Below, in pieces: positions 21,409 to 31,034 of a stretch of 64,000 bases of DNA. Within the stretch, counting starts at the first letter, position 1, and the number at the start of each line of letters is the position of its first letter. The DNA comes from Megasphaera sp. NM10 (lineage in GTDB: Bacteria > Bacillota > Negativicutes > Veillonellales > Megasphaeraceae). The DNA lies in assembly GCF_000417505.1 (NCBI RefSeq), contig NZ_APHY01000013.1:1-64000 (forward strand), written 5' to 3'. A program made the position numbers and the translations under genes. The notes under the pieces were generated by a model that saw nothing but the letters and a program-made list of their open reading frames with translations, did not search any database and was not told where the DNA came from.

Positions 21409-23238
21409 TTACGCCGTCCATTCACCCCTACAGCCCGCAGCAGAAAGGCGCGAACCGTCGCGCCACCACGAGGCGCCCAGGCCGTAGGCGCAATAGGCGG
21501 AGGACAAGCCACAAAGCGGCAGCCCGTCGCCGAGACCGCCGGACCGGAACAAGGCGCGAAGATCCGTTGCTTTGTTCGTATAAACGGCGTCACATGTGAA
21601 CGTGGAGGATGAAGCGCCGACACTGTCCGGATAGTAAATACCATCACTGTACTTATTCGCTTTGATGTACTGCCATGATTCTGTGCCGAGATATTTAATA
21701 TCTGTGGCTTTGTAATCAGATGTGATAGCCGTCGAGTATTTCGTCGCGTTCTTACAAATATAAGGTGTCCAATAATAATTCGTTGTGTCGCCACTGTCTT
21801 GGAAGCCGTTCAGAATCGTGTCCGCAACAACCTGCCATTGCCCCCACCCGAATTCAATGCCCTGCAATTTGCACGGGTGCTTTGCATCCGTAGGGTTCAA
21901 GGACCCCGTATTTCCGAGCACGTTATCGCAGGACCCGGTCCGCCAAAAATACGTATACCCTACCGTCGCGCCTTTTTGAGCGCCGGATGCCGCGCGTACC
22001 GCAGTATTAAAAGTTTCATCAAAATAAATGGCGGTGTACTCGGTGCCGCTGATGGTAACTTTTTCCACGTTTTTGATGACGTAGCCATCTTTGCCGCTGA
22101 TGCTGCTCGTCCCCTGACAAACGCCGTCGTGATTATCGCTGCCGGTCTGATTATGCAACTTCAGCACTGACCCGACCACGAAAATATCGTAGTCAGACGC
22201 TTTTGTAAGTAAGCGGTGCGTATTAGTTTCAGCCACGAGATTTTCGCATTCTGTATAGTACGAGTAGCAGCCGTTCAAGATGCCATCCAGCGTCAGCGAC
22301 CCCAGGATGACGTGAGTCATAAGCTGCAAAAACGAGTTATCCGTAGAACATTCACCTGCATACCCTTTGCCATTCAATGCTGCCGACGTGTGTGCCGAGT
22401 TATGCGATACATCATGGGCCGGCACGGCGCCCGAGCAGCACGAATAGCCCCCTGCTGTATTGACACCGGCCGCATATTTGCCGTGTACGACCCACGGGCG
22501 CACCGTGCCGTCAAGCCGGACGGACTCCGGCAGAGGCTGGCAATGCGGCTTTGACGCGTCGTAGCCGATGCGATAACCTTCAGTGTATTCCTGGCTTGAA
22601 TTTTCGCAGGGGTTTGTGTAGTAGTGATACCCCGTCATTTGCAAGACGCCGACATACACGTCCTTATCATAGCGCTTGAAATTGCCGGTAACACCCTCGA
22701 TTGCAGTGATTTGTACATCGAGCGTGTCTTGATTGATAATCCAGTTGCAGTCGATGCAAGCAAAAAGCGGCAGCCCCGCGTAGTCATCCTGCCCGGCAAC
22801 GTCCGCGGTGCTCGGCGTGCATGTCAGCTTGGTGTTATCGCCGAATTTTGTGCCGGTACTGACGCTCGATACGGCCGGATCGCTAAATTTTGTACCGCCG
22901 TCCCACGAAAAGCTGCTTTGCAGTAAGTTATAAAAATTCGTTGCGCATGCTGTAATTGCCGCCGCCGTTGGGTAGGTCACTGTGCCGTCATCGGCCGCCG
23001 TATTCACGACTTTGTGCAGTTGAAAATACAGTTTCATAGCCCGTTTGAAACCGGTTGCCGTGCCGTCGATGCAGGCGAGTACGTACGGGTCGAGTGTCTC
23101 GCTATTTGCAATGGCCTGCGACTTGGCGATGTCTTCGAGAGCTGTCTGGATGCCTTTAAGGTGTTCGTTCGTCTCTGTCTGTCCTTTGAGGGACGGCAGG
23201 ACGCCCTGGGCGACTACCGTGTCTGTTGTATCGCTCAT
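21409..23238 (-). CDS. DGR-diversified tail-tip/receptor-binding protein
   Basis: The 609-residue protein ends in a C-type-lectin-like or formylglycine-enzyme-like fold typical of DGR targets: LRALFRSGG, then a variable surface, then SWWRDGSRL. The variable repeat encodes about residues 560-600. The N-terminal part (SLKGQTETNEHLKGIQTALE) is helical and probably attaches it to the tail. The middle is beta-rich with many Cys residues (for example CIDCNW, YSCCSG, CYSYYTEC). It should sit at the virion tail tip and bind the host receptor. It follows tail-fibre genes and precedes the DGR template and RT. Confidence 0.9.
   Translation of the reverse strand: MSDTTDTVVAQGVLPSLKGQTETNEHLKGIQTALEDIAKSQAIANSETLDPYVLACIDGTATGFKRAMKLYFQLHKVVNTAADDGTVTYPTAAAITACATNFYNLLQSSFSWDGGTKFSDPAVSSVSTGTKFGDNTKLTCTPSTADVAGQDDYAGLPLFACIDCNWIINQDTLDVQITAIEGVTGNFKRYDKDVYVGVLQMTGYHYYTNPCENSSQEYTEGYRIGYDASKPHCQPLPESVRLDGTVRPWVVHGKYAAGVNTAGGYSCCSGAVPAHDVSHNSAHTSAALNGKGYAGECSTDNSFLQLMTHVILGSLTLDGILNGCYSYYTECENLVAETNTHRLLTKASDYDIFVVGSVLKLHNQTGSDNHDGVCQGTSSISGKDGYVIKNVEKVTISGTEYTAIYFDETFNTAVRAASGAQKGATVGYTYFWRTGSCDNVLGNTGSLNPTDAKHPCKLQGIEFGWGQWQVVADTILNGFQDSGDTTNYYWTPYICKNATKYSTAITSDYKATDIKYLGTESWQYIKANKYSDGIYYPDSVGASSSTFTCDAVYTNKATDLRALFRSGGLGDGLPLCGLSSAYCAYGLGASWWRDGSRLSAAGCRGEWTA
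21442..21561 (-). repeat. DGR variable repeat (VR)
   Basis: This copy lies at the 3' end of the target gene. Compared with the TR there are 17 differences; 15 are at TR adenines (minus strand) and give substitutions such as N to G, D, Y, A and R, I to L, Y to S and D to A. The other two are single T-to-C changes near the two ends. The end nearest the stop codon (GGTTCGCGCCTTTCT) corresponds to the initiation-of-mutagenic-homology site. Confidence 0.95.
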
Positions 23239-23252
23239 GCTGATTCCTCCTT

Positions 23253-23891
23253 TTATGCTGTTGCGATGATTCTGTAGCAGAGGTGGCCATCGCTGTCTAC
23301 GTAGACGGAGAGGCCGCCGTTTGCTGTCGTTAATTTTTGCGCCTGCGCCAGCGTATCGGTCGCGATCTTTGATGCGCTGTTCACGGCGTCAAGCTTTGCC
23401 GACGCTGTCGACGCTGAGGATGCGGCGCTGGTGGCCGATGTACCGGCCGAGGCGCTGGCGTTGGCCGCATCGGTTGCTGACTTGCTGGCGTTTGTCTCGG
23501 ACGTGGCCGCTGCTTTCTGCGAGGCGGCTGCCGCCGTCTCTGAGGCTTTGGCTGCTGTCTCGCTGGCCTTTGCCTCGTCGGCCGCGGTCCGGGGGTCGCT
23601 GTAGGCGACATAAGCTTTTTTTACAGCGTCCCAGCCGTACCAGATACCGGTGTCTGATGCGACGTAGATGGTGCCCGCATCGCCCGTCGCCGGCAGGTCG
23701 GTTTTGCTAGCGACGTAGTTTTTGTGGGCGTTTATCATATCGTAGAGCGCCTCTAAATTGTTATTGATGTAGTCAAGGACGCCGGTATTGTCCGCGTTGG
23801 CCAGGGGTGTATAGCGCCCGTACGTGCCGGCCTGCACGATATTATTGCTGGCATCTCTGAGCTCCGGCGGTTGATAGGTTTGCTTTTTCAT
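23253..23891 (-). CDS. tail fibre protein with Ala/Ser/Thr coiled-coil repeats
   Basis: The 212-residue protein has a short N-terminal attachment region. About 70 residues of repeated A-S-E-T-A-A and A-S-K-S-A heptad-like units follow (about 105-175), typical of lambda Stf-like trimeric fibres. The end is GGLSVYVDSDGHLCYRIIA. It overlaps the following small gene by one base. It lies just upstream of the DGR target and may carry or extend that receptor-binding protein. Confidence 0.75.
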   Translation of the reverse strand: MKKQTYQPPELRDASNNIVQAGTYGRYTPLANADNTGVLDYINNNLEALYDMINAHKNYVASKTDLPATGDAGTIYVASDTGIWYGWDAVKKAYVAYSDPRTAADEAKASETAAKASETAAAASQKAAATSETNASKSATDAANASASAGTSATSAASSASTASAKLDAVNSASKIATDTLAQAQKLTTANGGLSVYVDSDGHLCYRIIATA

Positions 23892-24139
23892 CAGTCAGCC
23901 TCTTTCGTAGTATCCGTGTCGGTTGTTGTAGTCGTCGTGTCTGTGGTTGTTTCTGCGGCGGTCAAAGTGTTTTTCTTTTCAAGGTCCATGACGACAGCGT
24001 CGCCATAGTCGAAATCTGTGTCCGTGTCAGCGTTCAGCGTGATCATATTACCTGCATCATCGATGAACGTGTACGTCGTACGCGACGTAATCCCCTGCGG
24101 ATATGTAACCTTACCATTTACCTTGAATTCTTTTTTCAT
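23891..24139 (-). CDS. small tail-associated protein with Thr/Asp-rich end
   Basis: This 82-residue protein has a beta-rich start (KEFKVNGKVTYPQGITSRTT) and a low-complexity tail of repeated TDT units. It is packed between tail-fibre genes and shares one base with the next. The family is not recognised. Confidence 0.55.
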   Translation of the reverse strand: MKKEFKVNGKVTYPQGITSRTTYTFIDDAGNMITLNADTDTDFDYGDAVVMDLEKKNTLTAAETTTDTTTTTTDTDTTKEAD

Positions 24140-24151
24140 GATTCATTCCTC

Positions 24152-24775
24152 CTAAAAATTTGTAACGTCGATAATTAAAAGATCACAATCGCCAAAATCT
24201 CCTGCTGGGTAGTGCATGTCTTCCTCATCAATGGTTCCACCTAAATCAATGCATTTGACGGTATAAACATTATCCATTTTGTACCCCCATCGGTCAAAAA
24301 CCTCACCATTTGTATCTTCCTCCCATGGTGCACCGCAAACAATCGCGATAGGCACGCCATATACCTTTTTATCACCTTGCGATAAGCCCACGCAGTCAAC
24401 AGGTTTCAGATATTTTAAAGCACTCGAAAAAATTTGTTCTCCAGCGTCATTATAAATTTCTAAACCACAGTTCGATGTGCCTTTATTTTCGCCAAAGATA
24501 TAAACAGTACATGTAAGGGACGTTGCGGGATTACGGATTTCGCTTGACAGGGGATTTCCATCCATCAAAATATATGCATAATTAGGGTCTCTATCTACGT
24601 AAGCCCACATATTACTGCCGTTAATTTGTATTGCAATTAATTCGTTTGGTGATACCGGGACTGTATAAGATTTTCTGCCGTTGAGAGTGTATTTTCTCGA
24701 AAGTGAAAGGTTATGCCACGCACTATTTACTAACACTTTCCCATTATCATTTGTAATTTCAATAAAATTGTCCAT
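24152..24775 (-). CDS. tail-tip-associated hypothetical protein (DUF6453-like)
   Basis: The 207-residue beta-rich protein contains GLEIYNDAGEQIFSSALKYL, a pattern also present at the start of the next protein upstream (GFEIYDNSGVKIFDNQQL). Such G-EIYN-G-I-F motifs occur in small proteins beside the tip protein of lambda-like phages. An acidic segment with several Trp residues lies in the C-terminal half. The AT content is higher than in the rest of the tail module. Confidence 0.6.
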   Translation of the reverse strand: MDNFIEITNDNGKVLVNSAWHNLSLSRKYTLNGRKSYTVPVSPNELIAIQINGSNMWAYVDRDPNYAYILMDGNPLSSEIRNPATSLTCTVYIFGENKGTSNCGLEIYNDAGEQIFSSALKYLKPVDCVGLSQGDKKVYGVPIAIVCGAPWEEDTNGEVFDRWGYKMDNVYTVKCIDLGGTIDEEDMHYPAGDFGDCDLLIIDVTNF

Positions 24776-24777
24776 GT

Positions 24778-25068
24778 TTAATATTCTCCATAAACTACTG
24801 TGGTGTTATAGTGGCTTTTTGCACTTGAATCGGTGCTGTTATCCCAGTTTATGGTGTTTCCATTTGTAATCCAGACATTCCGGCGATAAGCATTAGTACC
24901 CGGGTTCTCATATGTATAAATAAATAATCGGCACCCAGTATCAACATTGACTTTTTTGCTTCCAGCACCACTTGTTATTTTAAAAGACCCGATAATTCTC
25001 GCAGTTAATTGCTGGTTATCAAAAATCTTCACGCCACTATTGTCGTAAATCTCAAAACCAACAGGCAC
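24778..25068 (-). CDS. small tail-tip-associated protein (DUF6453-like)
   Basis: This 96-residue beta-rich protein shares the GFEIYDNSGVKIFDN motif with its downstream neighbour. Its ATG directly abuts the stop of the large tip protein. It may be an ejection or tip accessory protein. Confidence 0.6.
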   Translation of the reverse strand: MPVGFEIYDNSGVKIFDNQQLTARIIGSFKITSGAGSKKVNVDTGCRLFIYTYENPGTNAYRRNVWITNGNTINWDNSTDSSAKSHYNTTVVYGEY

Positions 25069-28000
25069 CTACCATACCCCCCATCTCATAACCAAAACGT
25101 TTTTATCGTTGTATACTTCCGTAACACTGTCTTTAATTACTACACGACGTCCGGAAGTTGCCGACTGAAACGTACCAATCGTCGCGGTAATTGCCGATAG
25201 CGATTCGACGTCCATTTTCTCTGCGGTCACGGCCTTAGATTGAATCATGTCCTTTGTGATGACGTTATCGCCGATTTTGGTCGTGCCATCGATGTTGATG
25301 AGACTGCCCTTGATGTAGAAGCCGGTATGGTCCTGCTGGAGGTAGCTCGTCATGTCGCCCTGCGAGATTTTCGTAGCGATGCTGTCAGCCATTTGCGCAA
25401 TGGCCGAATATGTCTTCGCTTTTGTCGCATCGTTAAGGTTCGTGACGACGGATGTGACCGCCGACGACGTCTGTGTAATCTGTGACGTCAGCGATGCGTT
25501 CGTCTCGTTCTGAGCGGCATTGATTTTGTCCTGCGCCGCTTTATTCGACGACACCGTGGAGGAGATGCTGTCCGACTGCTGTTTCAGCGCTGAGATGGCC
25601 TTGTAGCCGGTTTTACTGGCATCTGTGTTGTTGAGGTTCGCGACGACGGTATTGATTCCCGAAGTGTTGGCCTCGATTTTTGTCAGCAGATTTTGGTTGG
25701 TCGTATCCTGCGCCGACTTGTTACTGTTGACGGTGACGGTAAGGCTGTCTGCCGTCTGCTGGAGCGTCGTAAAAGCGGTGTAGCCCGTTTGCCCCGGCGC
25801 TTTATTCAGGTTAGCCACGACCGTGCTGATGCCGGAGGCGTTCGTTTCGATTTTACTGAGCATCGTCGAGTTAGTGCCGTCCTGCGCCGTTTTATTGCTG
25901 GCGACGGTTGCAGAGATGCTGTCTGTCGTCGTCTTCAAGCTTGAGATGGACTTATAGCTGCTGTCGCCCGGCGATTTGTTGAGCTCATCGATGACGCCGT
26001 TGATGGCCGTTGTCGCTTCGGACCGTGCTTTATTGACGTCCTCCTGTGTGGATTGAATCAAACTCGGCAGCGTCGTCTGCGTATCCTGCACAGCCTTGTC
26101 AATGATGGCGTCGACCTTCTGCCGGGTCACTGCCTGATCGGCGAGAAGCGACGTATCGACGAGCTCTTTGACGGTGCATCGAGTGGTCGCCGAACGTTCA
26201 CCTTCGCCGAAGTAATCAACATACGCGACACTAACATCATAAATACCCGCCGCGCAGGTGTAGGTCACGACGTTATTGACGGAATAGACGCAAAGGTCAT
26301 TGATGTAGATGTTCATGCCAACACAATCATCCGGAAGTGCCACGGCGACGATACTCATACCACCCAGTTTATCTGTAACCGTAGGCGGAGACGGCGCTTT
26401 CGGCGCTGCCTTCGAGTAAATGACAGATGCAGCGGCGCTATACTTGCCGTCCGTGCCGCAGGCATAGACGTACACGTTACCGGTACGTTCCGTCAGTTTG
26501 ACGTCGGCCTGGAGACTATTCGTGCGGAGTAAAAGCGCATCGTCTTTCGTCCCCGCGTGTAAATCCGTACGTACTTCGTAGTACGCGATATCTGCGTTCG
26601 TGACCGCGCTCCAAGAGACGGTACACCGGCTCTTGTTAAAAACAATAGACAGGTTGCTCGGTGTGTTCGGGATAGTCGTTCTTGGCGCGCAGAGCTGGTC
26701 GACGTGTGGCGCGTTGTCTGGCAGTACGTATTCTCCGAGCGCGTTGGCCGTGCAAATTGCAATACGATATGTATCACCGGATACACACTGCGGAATCATG
26801 AGTTTGTTGACGCCTTCGCCAGCGTAAATCCACGAGCTGTAATAGCCGAGCTCGTCGGCAGATACGCCGTCTTTGATAGTAAGATTTTCAATCGGTGCAT
26901 GATTTGGCTTGTAATAAACACGCCCGGAAAGGCCACTCGGCCCCCAGGTTACGCGCAGATCATAGCAATCTGTCCCGTCGAGGAGTTTCCGGTATACAGG
27001 ATTTACAACGATTTCCGTCGGCGTCGTCGCCGATTGAACGGCACCAGGAGCGACAGTAATCATCGTCCCCGACGACTTCTGGAACTGGTTGACTGTAAAG
27101 ACTTTAACGTAGTACGTCGTATCGACGTTGACTTCAACTTCAAAGTACTTGCTGATGGCCGTCCCGAGAGATACAAAGTTCTTGTTGTCCGTCGAAACAA
27201 ATACGGAGAAGTACTGATATACCCGGTCCGCAGGATATTGCCAGGAAAGATACATCTTCGAGTGTACCTGACCGGCGCTGTCCTTCCAGAGCGACTGCCG
27301 ACCTACGAGATTGGTTACGTTCTGGACAGTGCTGACGTCGGATTCGCTGTTGTTCGGTGTCGGGATTGTATAGTTTTCAAGGAAGCAGTTTTCGTTATAC
27401 TCAAGCGCTTCGATTTCGCGGACAAGGTCTTCGGTACGGCTGATAGACCGCACGACGAATTTCTTCGTTCCTTTGCTGACTTCGGCAATATCAAAGATGT
27501 CACCCGCAGCGGGAGCTGTCGCCGGCGTACTGGCAAGAACAACTGTCGTTGTCGAGTCGCCGACCGCAATCGACTTACAGCCGACTTCATAGCGCGTATC
27601 ATCGGCAGAGGACCGATAGGCAAACGTATAGGTCTTCGTACTGTCATAGGACTTCATGACCTCGTTGACGACGACCGTTGTGCCGTTTACGGAGGCGATA
27701 CGGCCGCTGGTCTGCCACATCGGCACATCGTGCGCGACGTAGATGACGTCCCCGACTGTACAGGCTATGGCGTCAATAGACGCCTGGAAAGAGACGGTCC
27801 GGACCATGTAGGCGTTACAGTAGAGCTGGAATTTCGCTTCCCGGTACGCCTGTTCGTAATCAGTAATGCCGTCATACGTCAGCTGACTTGTGGTATCATA
27901 TTCGTCGGTATCAAATGTGGGTCCAAAGACTTTGACTGTATCCCGTTCGTAGTCTTTCTGGGCATTTGTGAAGGTCAGCTCAACGGCATTGGCACGGTCT

Positions 28001-29649
28001 GACGTCTGGAGGAATGTTTCCGAGAAAGTGCCGGAGATGATATTCCCCATACCAAACATTTGGACCGCTTCCTTTGGCCCATCCCAGACGCAACCGTATT
28101 TTGTGCCGAAAAGCTCGACAATGCCGCGGCCGACCGGGGCGATGTAACGGTTTACGACGTCCAGCATTTCACCAGACGTGTTGATTTCGATATTGATTTT
28201 GAGGTTGAACTGGTCGCAGTATGCAGCCCATTCCGAAAACTGGTTGTACATCATCAACGACGCGTCGGCGCCGTGGTGGACGAAGACGGTGCTGCCGTTA
28301 CGGGCGTCGGTAATCTTGTTGGCCCGATGTACCATATCATAAGCCGCCCAGGCAGGATTCGTCGCCGCCTTTTCTTCATAGGCGTTGGTATTCGGGTTCC
28401 AGACGTAGACAGTCGAACGCTGTTTCATGAATTTCAGGGTTGGCGACCCAGACAGCTGGTCCGTCGCCATCGCCCGGATGCCGATAAGAGCCATACCGGG
28501 ATAACTAAAATCGTCGTAAACGATGCCGCTGACACCAGTCCACCAGATGCGGGTACAGGCACGAGTCGAGGTGGTCGGATAGCCGCGGGAAACGACTTTA
28601 ACGCGGACGTAGTACTGACCCGCTTCAAGATTATCGACACGGTACTGTTTCCGGATAGCCGAAGACTTACTGCCGGTAATCTTCGCATTTGTCGCAAGCT
28701 CTTTCCAATCTCCGGTACCTTCTTTGGCATACTGCGCCTCAATAGTGACATACGTTTCGTCGAGACCGCCTTTATCGTTCGCGTAGTACAAGCCGTTCGA
28801 GCACTCCACGTAGATGATGAGGCCCTGGGTCGCAGATCCCGTGACAAGGTCGGTACGCCATTCATTGTCGAGGATTTCGTAACTAAGCGTCTTCGTGCTG
28901 ATGGTGTCATTAAAGTTCGGGATGATGTCCTGGACGTTGAGGCCTTCTCGCGTATCCAGTTTGACGTCCTTATAGTTTTCAATCGGGTTGTCATTCAGCT
29001 GCACGTCATAGATTTTCAAAGGGCCGTAGCCGGCGCAGACGAGCCAATTGAGATACTGCTTATCCGAGTCGCTGTTAATGTACTTCCCGATGGTCTGACC
29101 GCCGCTGCGGACCGTGCCATAGGTAATTGGAATCGGGTTGTTCTGGCCGTTCGTGGTCGTAATCCCTGTCCAAGAGTAGGTCGGGTTTTCAGACGTATCC
29201 TTAAAGCCGCTGGTGTTCGCGGTACCGAACGCACGCTGAATAAGCGAACCGCCGATAAACATGACGGCTGCAGCGGCGAGATACCCGCCAATCGCGGCAA
29301 AACCCGTAGCACTTGCCAGGGCGGCACCGCTGAAACTACCGGCGGCAACAAGACCACCGACGCTCATGGCGGTAACGGACAGAGCGACGGTCGCGATGAT
29401 CAGCAGCGGATTCTTGCCATGCCCTTTACCGACGACCGGCGAAAAGACGATAAAGTCTTTATCCTGTACCGCCTGGGTGCCGTTGATGGTGTAACTGTTG
29501 CGGGAAATCACCATATCCGGCAGCGTCAGGTCCTTTGTACACTGCTGCACATAGTAGCTGACATCTTTCCCTTTTACGTAAGGCAGCGTGCGTACTTCTC
29601 TGTTCTTTTGTGGTTCAAATGGGTTTTTTACGAAAACGACGGTAATCAT
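25069..29649 (-). CDS. J: tail tip attachment protein J-like (central fibre)
   Basis: The 1526-residue protein is the lambda gpJ counterpart by order and length (gpJ is about 1130). An N-terminal membrane-like Ala/Gly segment (about 80-140) is followed by the conserved baseplate-hub region with NPIPITYGTVRSGG, then fibronectin-type domains (about 800-1130). A long coiled-coil region with four near-repeats of a SDSISATVASNK/AQDGTNSTMLSKIE unit follows (about 1220-1420), then a short tip domain (TKIGDNVITKDMIQ). It contacts the host surface and holds the tail tip. It overlaps the K-like gene by four bases. Confidence 0.88.
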   Translation of the reverse strand: MITVVFVKNPFEPQKNREVRTLPYVKGKDVSYYVQQCTKDLTLPDMVISRNSYTINGTQAVQDKDFIVFSPVVGKGHGKNPLLIIATVALSVTAMSVGGLVAAGSFSGAALASATGFAAIGGYLAAAAVMFIGGSLIQRAFGTANTSGFKDTSENPTYSWTGITTTNGQNNPIPITYGTVRSGGQTIGKYINSDSDKQYLNWLVCAGYGPLKIYDVQLNDNPIENYKDVKLDTREGLNVQDIIPNFNDTISTKTLSYEILDNEWRTDLVTGSATQGLIIYVECSNGLYYANDKGGLDETYVTIEAQYAKEGTGDWKELATNAKITGSKSSAIRKQYRVDNLEAGQYYVRVKVVSRGYPTTSTRACTRIWWTGVSGIVYDDFSYPGMALIGIRAMATDQLSGSPTLKFMKQRSTVYVWNPNTNAYEEKAATNPAWAAYDMVHRANKITDARNGSTVFVHHGADASLMMYNQFSEWAAYCDQFNLKINIEINTSGEMLDVVNRYIAPVGRGIVELFGTKYGCVWDGPKEAVQMFGMGNIISGTFSETFLQTSDRANAVELTFTNAQKDYERDTVKVFGPTFDTDEYDTTSQLTYDGITDYEQAYREAKFQLYCNAYMVRTVSFQASIDAIACTVGDVIYVAHDVPMWQTSGRIASVNGTTVVVNEVMKSYDSTKTYTFAYRSSADDTRYEVGCKSIAVGDSTTTVVLASTPATAPAAGDIFDIAEVSKGTKKFVVRSISRTEDLVREIEALEYNENCFLENYTIPTPNNSESDVSTVQNVTNLVGRQSLWKDSAGQVHSKMYLSWQYPADRVYQYFSVFVSTDNKNFVSLGTAISKYFEVEVNVDTTYYVKVFTVNQFQKSSGTMITVAPGAVQSATTPTEIVVNPVYRKLLDGTDCYDLRVTWGPSGLSGRVYYKPNHAPIENLTIKDGVSADELGYYSSWIYAGEGVNKLMIPQCVSGDTYRIAICTANALGEYVLPDNAPHVDQLCAPRTTIPNTPSNLSIVFNKSRCTVSWSAVTNADIAYYEVRTDLHAGTKDDALLLRTNSLQADVKLTERTGNVYVYACGTDGKYSAAASVIYSKAAPKAPSPPTVTDKLGGMSIVAVALPDDCVGMNIYINDLCVYSVNNVVTYTCAAGIYDVSVAYVDYFGEGERSATTRCTVKELVDTSLLADQAVTRQKVDAIIDKAVQDTQTTLPSLIQSTQEDVNKARSEATTAINGVIDELNKSPGDSSYKSISSLKTTTDSISATVASNKTAQDGTNSTMLSKIETNASGISTVVANLNKAPGQTGYTAFTTLQQTADSLTVTVNSNKSAQDTTNQNLLTKIEANTSGINTVVANLNNTDASKTGYKAISALKQQSDSISSTVSSNKAAQDKINAAQNETNASLTSQITQTSSAVTSVVTNLNDATKAKTYSAIAQMADSIATKISQGDMTSYLQQDHTGFYIKGSLINIDGTTKIGDNVITKDMIQSKAVTAEKMDVESLSAITATIGTFQSATSGRRVVIKDSVTEVYNDKNVLVMRWGVW

Positions 29650-30056
29650 TTCTTGCCCCCTACGTACTCATAAAAGCCTTCAATAACGCCACGCCAGGCA
29701 GGTGAGTCGATGCGGCTGATACAGACGCCTATTTTGGCCCGTGTGTGGATGAATTTGCCGTTTCCAAGGTACACGCCCGTATGATTCACAATGCCGGGAG
29801 GCGTACCCATGCGTAGCGCCACTAAGCACGGGACCGGAAGCGGCGCTGTTACCCGTCTCCAGGCAGAAGAACCGGCTTCCCGCTGCACGATACGGTTTAT
29901 CTTATCTTCGTCATCCCAGTCGGCCGTAAACTCCGGAAGTTCGATGCCAAAGCGCCGATACACTTCCATGACAAGGCCGTAACAGTCAAAACCGACATTA
30001 CGGTCGCGGCCGTGGTTAATGAAAGGGATGCCGATAAGGTCTTCGTAGTCAATCAT
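29646..30056 (-). CDS. NlpC/P60 family tail protein (K-like)
   Basis: The 136-residue protein has the NlpC/P60 signature: catalytic Cys in VGFDCYGLVMEVYRRFG and His in NHTGVYLGNGKFIHT. Lambda gpK has this fold and acts in tail tip assembly, possibly cutting peptide cross-links at entry. The N-terminal JAB-type domain of lambda gpK is absent. It overlaps the L-like gene by four bases. Confidence 0.82.
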   Translation of the reverse strand: MIDYEDLIGIPFINHGRDRNVGFDCYGLVMEVYRRFGIELPEFTADWDDEDKINRIVQREAGSSAWRRVTAPLPVPCLVALRMGTPPGIVNHTGVYLGNGKFIHTRAKIGVCISRIDSPAWRGVIEGFYEYVGGKK

Positions 30057-30673
30057 ACGTAAATACCTCCCTGGTCAACACCCGGGAAACCGCCGAAGCG
30101 CTTACTGCATCCGCGAGCGCGGCAGTCTGAGAGTGTCCGGTTGCATGATGTATACGCGGTACCGGTGTAGCCGCACTCAGGCCCTGCGAACTCTTTGTAG
30201 CGGCAGCTGTTCTTGACGTACTTCCCTTCCGGACGGCGGGAATGCGGATTGTAGGACGTGCCGACCGTTGCCGTTACCCAATGTTCCGTTACCGTGAGCT
30301 TCGTGATGCGGTAATGCTCTTCGACTTCCGCTGTCGTTTCCGTCAGGGCCTTCGTGTTGACGATGTAAAAGACGACTTCCCCGTTATTGGCCCCGTTTGA
30401 CGCTTCGACATAGTATGTCAGCGCCTGGCTGGTGTTGTCGATACGGATTTCAAATGACGGGATGCTTCCGCTCTTATCCTCAGAGACTTTCCCAAGTTCA
30501 AAAGGAAACGCCTGCCAGGTGTGGCCGTTCCAGCTGATATCCTCAGTGTTCCGGCACACCCGGATAGGATCTACATCCTTCATTGGAAGGTTCAGCTCTA
30601 AGAGAAGGACAAAAACGCCATCTGTGTCGAGCTTATTCTTTTCTGACTTTGCAATCGCCGATAATGACAGCAT
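30053..30673 (-). CDS. minor tail protein L-like
   Basis: The 206-residue protein matches lambda gpL in place and pattern. It has a beta-rich N-terminal domain and a Cys-rich C-terminus (SCRYKEFAGPECGY, SCNRTLSDCRARGCSKRF) with GGFPG near the end. The cysteines of lambda gpL bind an iron-sulphur cluster; the conserved pattern suggests the same here. It is a tail tip component. Confidence 0.82.
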   Translation of the reverse strand: MLSLSAIAKSEKNKLDTDGVFVLLLELNLPMKDVDPIRVCRNTEDISWNGHTWQAFPFELGKVSEDKSGSIPSFEIRIDNTSQALTYYVEASNGANNGEVVFYIVNTKALTETTAEVEEHYRITKLTVTEHWVTATVGTSYNPHSRRPEGKYVKNSCRYKEFAGPECGYTGTAYTSCNRTLSDCRARGCSKRFGGFPGVDQGGIYV

Positions 30674-30683
30674 CCTATCACCC

Positions 30684-31034
30684 CTAATCTTCCCGAATCG
30701 TTACACTGCCGCTCATCATGTTCACGGCAACCGTTTCAAACGCCTCTTTTTCAACGAAGCGGCAGGTATACGTCTTCTCATCAATCGGGGATTTGAAAAT
30801 AAAAGGTTTCGCCGAAAAATAGGTCTTATTCTGCAAAAAGTCCATCAGCGTGTTGTACTCTTTGTAAGGAAGACTATCCCACTTTAGCACCCACGTTTTC
30901 CGTGACTTCGTAAATTTCCGTCTGGCCTGCGTCGTACCGTCTTCAAAGGTAGAGCGGAGGGACGTATCCTCTACGTCCTCCGTCGTACCGTAAGCCGGTG
31001 CTGTAATGCTTGGCCAGGTAAGCGTATCTGCCAT
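30684..31034 (-). CDS. minor tail protein M-like
   Basis: The 116-residue protein has WKLKWDSLPY-type content (KTWVLKWDSLPYKEYN) and a CRFVEKEAFETVAVN segment, consistent with lambda gpM, a tail tip protein. Its start abuts the stop of the tape measure gene. Confidence 0.75.
   Translation of the reverse strand: MADTLTWPSITAPAYGTTEDVEDTSLRSTFEDGTTQARRKFTKSRKTWVLKWDSLPYKEYNTLMDFLQNKTYFSAKPFIFKSPIDEKTYTCRFVEKEAFETVAVNMMSGSVTIRED

Noticed and set aside
26704-29673. Long plus-strand open frames opposite the J-like gene (432 and 537 codons)
   Set aside because: Their composition (Arg/Val/Asp-rich) is that of an antisense shadow of a GC-rich gene; no motifs and no ribosome binding sites.
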